Shown one piece after another: positions 32,625 through 38,491 of a stretch of 38,491 bases of DNA (positions are counted from its first letter, which is position 1; each line of letters begins with the position of its first letter). A program made the translations under genes and the position numbers. A model generated the notes under the pieces. It had not been told where the DNA came from. It saw nothing but the letters and a program-made list of their open reading frames with translations, and did not search any database. This stretch comes from Actinomycetota bacterium (lineage in GTDB: Bacteria; Actinomycetota; Acidimicrobiia; Spongiisociales; UBA5794): contig JASJXX010000015.1 of assembly GCA_030123765.1 (NCBI GenBank), forward strand, positions 1-38,491, in the 5' to 3' direction.

Positions 32625-33559
32625 ACGCGCCGCTGCTCCTCGTCGCCAGCCTCCCGGAGGGACCGAGCGTCATGGCGCTCCAGGGAGTGGCAAGCACGCT
32701 TGAGGAGATCGAGGGCGTCGCCGGAGTGTCGCGGGCTGTCCCCAACCGTTCACAGCATCCCACTGCGGTGTTGTGGAAGGTGACCCCCGAGACGTCTCCA
32801 CAGGATAATGCGACGGCTGATCTCGTTCGCGATCTGCGCGGCGACATCATCACAGGCCTCAACGCCGCTATGGGAACCGACATCAAGGTCACTGGCCCGG
32901 TGGCGGCGAACGTCGACTTCTCCGACTATCTCGCAGAGCGAATCTTCTACTTCTTCGGGGCGGTTCTCCTCATCTCGTTCCTCTTCGTGATCGTGGTGTT
33001 CCGCTCCGTGCTCGCGCCAATCAAGGCGGTCGTAGTGGACCTGCTCGCCATCGGGGCCTCGTGCGGTGTCGTCGTCGCCGTGTTCCAGTGGGGGTGAGGT
33101 GCCGACCTGCTCGGTGTCACCGCCGGACCGATCGAACCGTTCATCCCGATGATGCTCTTCGCCATCGTCTTCGGACTCTCGATGGATTACGCGGTCTTCC
33201 CACTGACGGGAGTCCGTGAGGGGTACGACAGGGACGGTGAGAGTAGCGCTGCAGTGAACAACGGTTTGGCTGCGACCGCCCGGATCATCACCGCCGCTGG
33301 GCTGATCATGGTCTCTGCCTCTGGCAGCTTCCTCCTCGAGGACCTGAGGACAGTCAAGATCCTCGGCCTCGCCGTGGTGATCGCCATCGATGTGACGGTG
33401 ATATGGATGCTGCTCATACCCGCAGCGATGGAACTGTTCGGTGACAGGGTCTGGTGGATCCCACGCTGGCTCGACCGCATGCTCCCGAACCTGGTCGTTG
33501 AGCCCGAGCGCTCCGTGTCGAAGGAGAGTGGCCCGGATCACATCGAGCTAAGTACCTGA
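32625..33559 (+). pseudogene. MMPL/RND-family transporter, C-terminal remnant
   Basis: The frame encodes the last roughly 310 residues of an MMPL-type RND exporter. It starts at PGADAPLLLVASLPEG in the periplasmic loop, passes through AERIFYFFGAVLLISFLFVI and SMDYAVF, and ends with WWIPRWLDRMLP. The first half (the initial membrane helix, first loop and first helix bundle, 350 or more residues) is missing. An in-frame TGA at 33095-33097 replaces the Trp expected in VFQWG-W-GADLLGVTAG. The signature usually read as SMDYEVFLLSRVRE is degraded to SMDYAVFPLTGVRE. All three signs point to a decaying gene. An internal ATG at 32672 gives only a 141-residue piece. Confidence 0.85.
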
Positions 33560-33561
33560 GG

Positions 33562-33598
33562 GATGGGTGTCCGATCTCGGCGAGGTTGGGCACCCATC
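33562..33598 (+). terminator. Hairpin after the MMPL remnant
   Basis: GATGGGTGTCC (33562-33572) pairs with GGGCACCCATC (33588-33598), with one G-U pair and a 15-base loop. It lies two bases past the stop. No T tract is present, so termination efficiency is uncertain. Confidence 0.5.
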
Positions 33599-33631
33599 GT
33601 CACACATCAGGGTGTATCACGAGGTCGTGAC

Positions 33632-33659
33632 TTGACGGCGAATCTCAACACGTTAAACG
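33632..33659 (+). promoter_or_regulatory. Possible promoter of the isocitrate dehydrogenase gene
   Basis: TTGACG (33632-33637) and TAAACG (33654-33659) are separated by 16 bases, about 90 bases before the start. A second -10-like TAGATT lies around 33702-33707. The choice between them is open. Confidence 0.35.
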
Positions 33660-33749
33660 GCGCGGGTCCGTGGCGATGACTGCTGGTAGGTGCGAGAACG
33701 TTAGATTTGTGCATCACAGCCACCTTCAACCTCCCAAAGGAGATCCTCA

Positions 33750-35216
33750 ATGGCAGAGCTACAAGTACTCCCTGTCGCCCGAGGCGACGGTATCGGTCCG
33801 GAGATCATGGATGCGTCTCTCCACATCATCATGGAGGCCGGCGCTGCCTTGGATCTCAAGTACATCGAGATCGGCGAGAGAGGTTATCTCTCGGGTAACA
33901 CATCAGGAATCTCCGACGAGACCTGGGACGTCATCCGAGAGAACAAAACGTTCTACAAGGCGCCGATCACCACTCCGCAGGGCGGGGGATTCAAGAGCCT
34001 GAACGTCACCGTGCGCAAGTCGCTCAGTCTGTACGCGAATGTCCGGCCCGCTGTCGGTTATCACCCGTTCATCCCGATCAAGCACCCGGGTATGGACGTC
34101 GTCGTCATCCGCGAGAACGAGGAGGACCTTTACGGCGGGATCGAGCATCAGCAGACGCCTGAGGTGGTTCAATGCCTCAAGCTGATCTCCAGGCCAGGCT
34201 GCGAGAGAATCGTTCGCTACGCGTTCGAATACGCCCGTGCCTATGACCGCAAGAAGGTCACGTGTATGACCAAAGACAACATCATGAAGCTCACGGATGG
34301 ATTGTTCCGCAAGGTGTTCGAGGAGATTGCTCCGGAGTACCCCGAGATCGAGAGTGAGCACTGGATCATCGATATCGGCACTGCGAAACTTGCCGACACG
34401 CCGACCGCCTTTGACGTCGTTGTCACGCTGAACCTATACGGGGACATCATCTCGGACATGCTGGGTCAGCTCTCGGGATCGGTGGGACTTGCTCCCGGAG
34501 CAAACATCGGTGATGACTACGCCATGTTCGAGGCGATCCACGGCTCGGCCCCTCGACACGCAGGCAAGGGGATCGTGAACCCGTCGGGCCTGCTGCTTGC
34601 CGGTGTGATGATGCTCGTCCACCTCGGCCAGCAATCGGTTGCCGAGCGCATCCACAATGCATGGCTGAGAACTATTGAAGACCGCGTCTGGACCTACGAC
34701 CTGGTTCGAAAGGCTAAGGGCGAAGGGGTGACCGAGTTCACCGAGGTCGGGACCAAGGGCTTTGCTGAGGCTGTCGTCGCCCGCTTGGGGCAGATGCCGG
34801 AGCATCTAAAAGCCGTGAGTTACAGCGAATCCATGGGTGGCATGCCGCGTCCGAAGCTGAGTAACGTCCGTGACGCGAAGATGGAGCTTGACGGGGTGGA
34901 TGTCTTCATCGGCGAGGGGAAGCTCTCCGCCGACGAGCTCGGTGAGAAGCTCACGAACGTAGCGAAGCCCGAGTTCCGTCTCGTGATGATCACGAACCGT
35001 GGCCAGAAAGTCTATCCCGGAGGTTTCCCCGAGACCTTCTGTACCGACCACTGGCGTTCCCGTTTCCAAGTGCCACTCGGCGCCGCCACACCCACACATG
35101 AGGACATCCGGAAGCTCCTTGAGCGAATCGAAGTTGCCGGCCTCGAGTGGATCAAGATCGAGAACCTCTATCTGATGGATGGCGAAGCCGTGTACTCCCT
35201 CGGCCAAGGACAGTAA
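33750..35216 (+). CDS. icd: NADP-dependent isocitrate dehydrogenase (Thermus/alpha-proteobacterial type)
   Basis: A 488-residue TCA-cycle enzyme that oxidatively decarboxylates isocitrate to 2-oxoglutarate. The isocitrate-binding segment GGGFKSLNVTVRKSLSLYANVRP carries the Ser/Asn pair and Arg residues. NEEDLYGGIEH, the metal-binding DIISDMLGQLSGSVG and the cofactor region EAIHGSAPRHAGK are all present. The extra C-terminal domain of about 140 residues (from LDGVDVFIGEG onward) and the total length fit the Thermus/Rickettsia-type ICDH. AAAGGAG lies about eight bases before the ATG. It converges with the propionyl-CoA synthetase gene. Confidence 0.92.
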   Translation: MAELQVLPVARGDGIGPEIMDASLHIIMEAGAALDLKYIEIGERGYLSGNTSGISDETWDVIRENKTFYKAPITTPQGGGFKSLNVTVRKSLSLYANVRPAVGYHPFIPIKHPGMDVVVIRENEEDLYGGIEHQQTPEVVQCLKLISRPGCERIVRYAFEYARAYDRKKVTCMTKDNIMKLTDGLFRKVFEEIAPEYPEIESEHWIIDIGTAKLADTPTAFDVVVTLNLYGDIISDMLGQLSGSVGLAPGANIGDDYAMFEAIHGSAPRHAGKGIVNPSGLLLAGVMMLVHLGQQSVAERIHNAWLRTIEDRVWTYDLVRKAKGEGVTEFTEVGTKGFAEAVVARLGQMPEHLKAVSYSESMGGMPRPKLSNVRDAKMELDGVDVFIGEGKLSADELGEKLTNVAKPEFRLVMITNRGQKVYPGGFPETFCTDHWRSRFQVPLGAATPTHEDIRKLLERIEVAGLEWIKIENLYLMDGEAVYSLGQGQ

Positions 35217-35226
35217 CTGCCGACGC

Positions 35227-35266
35227 GGGTGGAGCGGGCGAGTCACTTAGACAAACTGCTTCACCC
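35227..35266. terminator. Possible hairpin between icd and the convergent prpE
   Basis: GGGTGGAGC (35227-35235) and GCTTCACCC (35258-35266) form a nine-pair stem with one G-U pair and a 22-base loop, about 10 bases after the icd stop. There is no T tract. The remaining bases to 35425 hold no recognisable feature. Confidence 0.3.
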
Positions 35267-35425
35267 GTCGCCGGGGAACGCCGCGTTGTACTAGCGTGCC
35301 GTTCCAGTCGAAGCGCTCCACGAAAGTGCTCGCTGGCCGCGAACGCACTTCCCCGGGGGGCGCTGAATTGCTCGATTCGTCCAGCGCGCTTCACCGCCAC
35401 CTGATCGGCCATCACCAAACCCTGC

Positions 35426-37333
35426 TTACTCCCGAATCGCTGGATATCCGATCGTGGCGAGCGCCTCAGCGATCTCGTCGAATATGGCTGGGTCGTCCAC
35501 GGTCGCCGGCATCTTCCAGGGTTCGCCGTCCGCGATGCGGACGATCGTCGCGCGCAGGATCTTGCCGGATCTCGTCTTGGGGAGGCGGTCGACCACGATG
35601 GCTGCCTTGAACGCTGCCACCGGTCCTATCTCGTGGCGTACCGCAGCGATGACGTCGCTGACGACTTCATGGTTGGTACGTTCGGCGCCGACCTTGAGCA
35701 CGAGGAGACCCACAGGCAGTTGGCCTTTGAGCGCGTCAGCCACACCCACGACGGCGCACTCGGCGACATCGGGGTGAGCAGCGAGTACTTCTTCCACCGC
35801 GCCGTTGGAGAGCCTGTGGCCCGCAACGTTGATGATGTCATCGGTGCGAGCCATGACGAAGATGTAACCCTGCTCATCGATGTATCCGGCGTCTGCCGAC
35901 TCGTAGAACCCGGGATACCTCGAGAGGTAGGTTGTGACGAACCGCTCTTCGGCGTTCCACAGGTTGGGGAGGGCCCCTGGCGGCAGCGGCAGCTTCATGC
36001 AGAGGGCACCGATCTCCCCGTGCGGGGCCTCGGTGCCATCGGATCGGATGACAGACGGCATCCAACCGGGGGCGGGGCGCCCGGGTGAGCCGGGAATGAT
36101 CGGGGTCTTCTCGAAGCCGAGACATGTCGCAGCGATCGCCCATCCGGTCTCCGTCTGCCACCAGTGATCGATCACTGGCACGTCGAGCTGTTCGCCTGCC
36201 CAGTTGAGCGTGTTCGTGTCGCATCGCTCTCCTGCGAGGAAGAGGGCGCGGAGTTTGCTGAGATCGTAGGCGTTCGCCAGCTCACCTTCTGGATCTTGTT
36301 GGCGGATTGCTCGGATCGCCGTGGGTGCAGTGAACATGGTGACAACGCCGTGTTCGGCAATTACCCGCCAGAACGCGCCGGCGTCGGGTGTCCCCACGGG
36401 TTTGCCCTCATAGAGCACCGTCGTGCAGCCGTGGAGCAGCGGGGCGTACACGATGTAGGAGTGGCCGACAACCCATCCGACGTCCGAAGCCGCCCAATAC
36501 ACCTCGCCGGGGCGCACGTCGTAGATGTTGGCCATCGTCCACTTGAGCGCAACCGCGTGGCCACCGTTGTCGCGGATGATCCCTTTTGGCTCGCCGGTCG
36601 TTCCCGACGTGTAGAGGATGTAGAGCGGGTCGGTTGCTGCCACCGGCACGCAGTCGTGGGGCGCGGCTTGCGCCATCTCTTCCTGCCAGTCGACGTCCCG
36701 TCCGGGTTGCATATCCGCGGTGAGCATGTCGCGTTGGTAGATGATGCAGTAGTCGGGCTTGTGCTCGGCGAGTTCGATCGCGGCGTCGAGCAGAGGCTTG
36801 TACTCGATCACCCGGCTGACTTCGATGCCGCACGAGGCAGAGACGATGACCTTGGGCCCGCAGTCGTCGATGCGGGTGGCGAGTTCCCGGGAGGCGAAAC
36901 CGCCGAACACTACGGAGTGGACTGCACCGAGACGCGCGCACGCCAGCATGGCGATCACCGTCTGGGGGATCATCGGCATGTAGATGATCACCCGGTCCCC
37001 GTACCCGACGCCACGGCTGCTCAGCACTCCCGCGAACGTTGCGACCTGATCGCGTAGTTCCGAGTAAGTGAACGTCTCGACGGTGTCTGTCACCGGGCTG
37101 TCGTAGATCAAGGCAGCTTGGTCGCCGCGTCCACCATCGGCGTGACGATCGAGTGCGTTGTAGCAGGTGTTGAGTTCGCCGCCGGCGAACCAGCGGGCGA
37201 CCGGCGTGGCGCTGCGGTCCAAGACCGTGTCCCACGGCTTGATCCAGTCGATGTCCCGGGCGGCTTCTGCCCAGAATTCTTCGGGCTGGTCTAACGATCT
37301 GCGATATGTCGAAGTGAATGGTGCATTCGTCAC
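35426..37333 (-). CDS. prpE: Propionyl-CoA synthetase (PrpE/ACSS3-like)
   Basis: A 635-residue ANL-family ligase that makes propionyl-CoA, and probably acetyl-CoA less well, from the acid, ATP and CoA. The P-loop is LYTSGTTGEPKGI. The PrpE-type blocks IRDNGGHAVALKWTM and GEVYWAASDVGWVVGHSYI separate it from plain Acs. The regulatory and catalytic lysine lies in PKTRSGKILR. Of two GTG codons, 37333 is favoured because TAAGTT lies six bases upstream in leaderless geometry; GTG 37339 would add two residues. With the thiolase and dehydrogenases it can feed odd-chain products into central metabolism. Confidence 0.92.
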   Translation of the reverse strand: MTNAPFTSTYRRSLDQPEEFWAEAARDIDWIKPWDTVLDRSATPVARWFAGGELNTCYNALDRHADGGRGDQAALIYDSPVTDTVETFTYSELRDQVATFAGVLSSRGVGYGDRVIIYMPMIPQTVIAMLACARLGAVHSVVFGGFASRELATRIDDCGPKVIVSASCGIEVSRVIEYKPLLDAAIELAEHKPDYCIIYQRDMLTADMQPGRDVDWQEEMAQAAPHDCVPVAATDPLYILYTSGTTGEPKGIIRDNGGHAVALKWTMANIYDVRPGEVYWAASDVGWVVGHSYIVYAPLLHGCTTVLYEGKPVGTPDAGAFWRVIAEHGVVTMFTAPTAIRAIRQQDPEGELANAYDLSKLRALFLAGERCDTNTLNWAGEQLDVPVIDHWWQTETGWAIAATCLGFEKTPIIPGSPGRPAPGWMPSVIRSDGTEAPHGEIGALCMKLPLPPGALPNLWNAEERFVTTYLSRYPGFYESADAGYIDEQGYIFVMARTDDIINVAGHRLSNGAVEEVLAAHPDVAECAVVGVADALKGQLPVGLLVLKVGAERTNHEVVSDVIAAVRHEIGPVAAFKAAIVVDRLPKTRSGKILRATIVRIADGEPWKMPATVDDPAIFDEIAEALATIGYPAIRE

Positions 37334-37339
37334 GCACAC

Positions 37340-37345
37340 AACTTA
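37340..37345 (-). promoter_or_regulatory. -10 box TAAGTT of prpE (leaderless)
   Basis: Minus-strand TAAGTT is followed by six bases and GTG 37333. No Shine-Dalgarno is present. Confidence 0.45.
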
Positions 37346-37431
37346 GCGCCGGGAAATCCACCCAGCATCTCGTGGTCATGACAGCAGGAGCGTCTCGCCA
37401 CTTCTGCCTGCACGTCGCGAGGTGGAGCCTC

Positions 37432-37941
37432 CTAAAATCCCCGCCGTCTGAGATGTGCCTTGAGCGCCGGAAGGACCAGCAGATCCTTCTCACGGCCGGA
37501 CGCTTCTTTGGATCGAATCACGTCACCGAGGCTCGCTACCGGTACCTGGCGGCCCTCGTGTTCCAGCAGCGTGCTCGAGTTCTGGAGATCATCGAAGCCA
37601 GACGTGCCATCAGGTCGCAGAGCGATGTTGAGCGCACCGGCATCTGTGATGAGCGTTACGGTCACCATCTCAGCGAGCCATGCTCCCGTGATGCCACCGG
37701 GTATCTCGACGCCCTCCGGAGGCCCATCGGGGACGCGGAAGCGAGCATCGAGCTCACGCAGTGCCGTGGCCAACCGCTCGAGGTTCTCCACCGTGGCGGC
37801 GGGTGTGACATCAACATCACGTGTGGGCGGGATCGCAACTCGATGCAGCTCCGCTGCGAATCCGCCAATGACGAGGTACTGAACGTCATGGCGTTCCAAC
37901 GCGTCGAGGATCATCGGTGCGTTGACGTCAGGTGTCGGCAT
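37432..37941 (-). CDS. Nucleotidyltransferase-fold protein, putative toxin of an HTH pair
   Basis: A 169-residue protein of the polymerase-beta-like nucleotidyltransferase fold. The signature is YLVIGGFAAELHR with Gly26-Gly27, followed by the metal-binding TRDVDV with Asp42 and Asp44. The C-terminal half contains KEASGREKDLLVLPAL, a motif seen in AbiEii/DUF6036-like stand-alone transferases. Such proteins are often toxins or abortive-infection effectors that modify RNA or protein. The ATG shares a base with the TGA of the HTH gene (TGATG), so the two are translationally coupled. A toxin role is inferred from gene pairing. A housekeeping nucleotidyltransferase is less likely given its small size and regulator. 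Confidence 0.75.
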   Translation of the reverse strand: MPTPDVNAPMILDALERHDVQYLVIGGFAAELHRVAIPPTRDVDVTPAATVENLERLATALRELDARFRVPDGPPEGVEIPGGITGAWLAEMVTVTLITDAGALNIALRPDGTSGFDDLQNSSTLLEHEGRQVPVASLGDVIRSKEASGREKDLLVLPALKAHLRRRGF

Positions 37942-38285
37942 CAGTGTCCGCGAATCCGGCGTAGTCGTTCAACCTCGACGCGCGATCGGCTCTGCTCCTC
38001 CAGCTCTGCTCGTCTGGCTGGCGGAAGCGTCTGCATGAAGGCCTCAAGGGTGGCATCGTGGTAGTCGATCGACTCGAGACGGATACGCATCTCAAGCCCT
38101 GCGGCAGCGAGTAGTCGCTGGAGAGTGGGGAGCGTTGGCTCCTTGCGACCGGTCTCGTACGCGGAGATCGCCTGTTGAGATACGCCGGCTTCTGCGGCGA
38201 GCGCGGCCTGTGTGAGCCCGGCCTTGTCTCGTGCGATCCGCAGGAGGCCTGCGGCGAGTGTCGGAGCAGGGTCATACTTTCCCAT
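37941..38285 (-). CDS. XRE-family HTH regulator, putative antitoxin
   Basis: A 114-residue protein with a Cro/C1-type helix-turn-helix at about residues 10-68: GLLRIARDKAGLTQAALAAE, followed by AGVSQQAISAYETGRKEP and LQRLLAAAGLEM. The C-terminal 45 residues are charged and helical (ARRAELEEQSRSRVEVERLRR) and could bind the partner protein. It is the first gene of a two-gene unit with the nucleotidyltransferase. Its promoter (TTGTAA, 17 bases, TAGAAT) is covered by three direct repeats 18 bases apart, the arrangement expected for autoregulation. The ATG at 38285 is six bases from the -10 box. Confidence 0.85.
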   Translation of the reverse strand: MGKYDPAPTLAAGLLRIARDKAGLTQAALAAEAGVSQQAISAYETGRKEPTLPTLQRLLAAAGLEMRIRLESIDYHDATLEAFMQTLPPARRAELEEQSRSRVEVERLRRIRGH

Positions 38286-38291
38286 GTCACC

Positions 38292-38320
38292 ATTCTATAC
38301 AACCGTTCGTATGTTTACAA
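38292..38320 (-). promoter_or_regulatory. Promoter of the HTH-nucleotidyltransferase pair
   Basis: On the minus strand, -35 TTGTAA (38320-38315) and -10 TAGAAT (38297-38292) are separated by 17 bases. The ATG begins six bases after the -10 box, so the transcript is probably leaderless. Iteron copies overlap both promoter elements. Confidence 0.65.
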
Positions 38321-38341
38321 CCTAAGGGCTGTATACAACCG
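38296..38341. repeat. Three TACAACC iterons at exact 18-bp spacing
   Basis: TACAACC occurs at 38298-38304, 38316-38322 and 38334-38340. The outer copies extend to the identical TATACAACCG. The period of 18 bases is under two helical turns. The first copy overlaps the -10 and the second the -35 of the HTH promoter. This is a likely operator array for the HTH protein. Confidence 0.7.
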
Positions 38342-38422
38342 AAAGAATGTATCGCCTCGGAACCCGCTTGTGCCAGAACCCCTGCACATCCGGGGCGCCA
38401 AGCGCTACAGAGCTGCCCGTCG

Positions 38423-38428
38423 TATAAT
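38423..38428 (+). promoter_or_regulatory. Consensus -10 box TATAAT of the tRNA gene
   Basis: A perfect TATAAT lies 15 bases before the tRNA 5' end. No good -35 is visible at 17 bases. Confidence 0.6.
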
Positions 38429-38443
38429 CACGGCTTCACACGA

Positions 38444-38491
<48 letters not shown>

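Noticed and set aside
36164-37057. 297-codon open frame antisense to propionyl-CoA synthetase
   Set aside because: Shadow frame without motifs inside a well-supported gene.
38296-38341. Iterons as a short CRISPR array or replication origin
   Set aside because: Units are only 7-10 bases with 8-11-base gaps and overlap a promoter. No cas or rep gene is present, so an operator is the better reading.

Overview
The window is about 38.5 kb of GC-rich DNA from a bacterial chromosome, most likely Actinomycetota and probably Acidimicrobiia or a relative. The pointers are a UPF0182 membrane protein, a DivIVA-type polar scaffold, a class E sortase, a zincin_2 (DUF2342) protein, lipoproteins with Thr-rich linkers, frequent GTG starts, and many genes whose TANNNT -10 box sits 6-8 nt before the start codon (leaderless mRNA). 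No phage, insertion sequence or CRISPR array is visible; this is mostly core and catabolic chromosome. The class-level assignment is inference.

Layout. 1-927: a MucB/RseB-like envelope-stress protein. 968-5985 (minus strand): an acyl-CoA dehydrogenase, then a phosphate group transcribed pstB > phoU > nptA > second phoU, and a peroxiredoxin. pstB carries a one-base frameshift, the first PhoU is shortened, pstSCA are absent, and nptA is separated from the second phoU by one in-frame amber codon. 6094-9701: zincin_2 protein and HtrA protease (minus), moaE (plus), and a cupredoxin lipoprotein (minus) followed by an in-frame coding-like tail. 9884-13450: HEAT-repeat protein and 3-oxoadipyl-CoA-type thiolase (minus), and a PaaN-like aldehyde dehydrogenase (plus). 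13579-20831: an acyl-CoA ligase joined to a complete branched-chain-amino-acid-type ABC transporter (livH, livM, binding protein, livF, livG). 20890-22850: heme A synthase, a PaaI-type thioesterase and BioY. 22938-29259: an envelope group of sortase E, PDZ/Lon-type protease, DivIVA-like protein and UPF0182 protein. 29421-31654: arginine deiminase and ornithine carbamoyltransferase. 31702-33559: an EEP-family hydrolase and a decayed MMPL/RND transporter. 33750-37339: isocitrate dehydrogenase and propionyl-CoA synthetase. 37432-38285: a nucleotidyltransferase/XRE-HTH pair with 18-bp-spaced operator iterons. 38444 to the end: an initiator tRNA-Met cut by the window edge.

How it fits together. 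The thiolase, PaaN-like dehydrogenase, CoA ligase, ABC importer and PaaI-like thioesterase suggest uptake, CoA activation and beta-oxidation-like breakdown of aromatic or fatty acids. Propionyl-CoA synthetase and isocitrate dehydrogenase lie on the routes that would receive the products. The acyl-CoA dehydrogenase and the thiolase, 9.5 kb apart, share a 14-bp tandem repeat in the same phase directly before their start codons. This is the best candidate here for an undescribed regulatory element. The HTH/nucleotidyltransferase pair with its iterons is the best candidate for a defence or toxin-antitoxin module.
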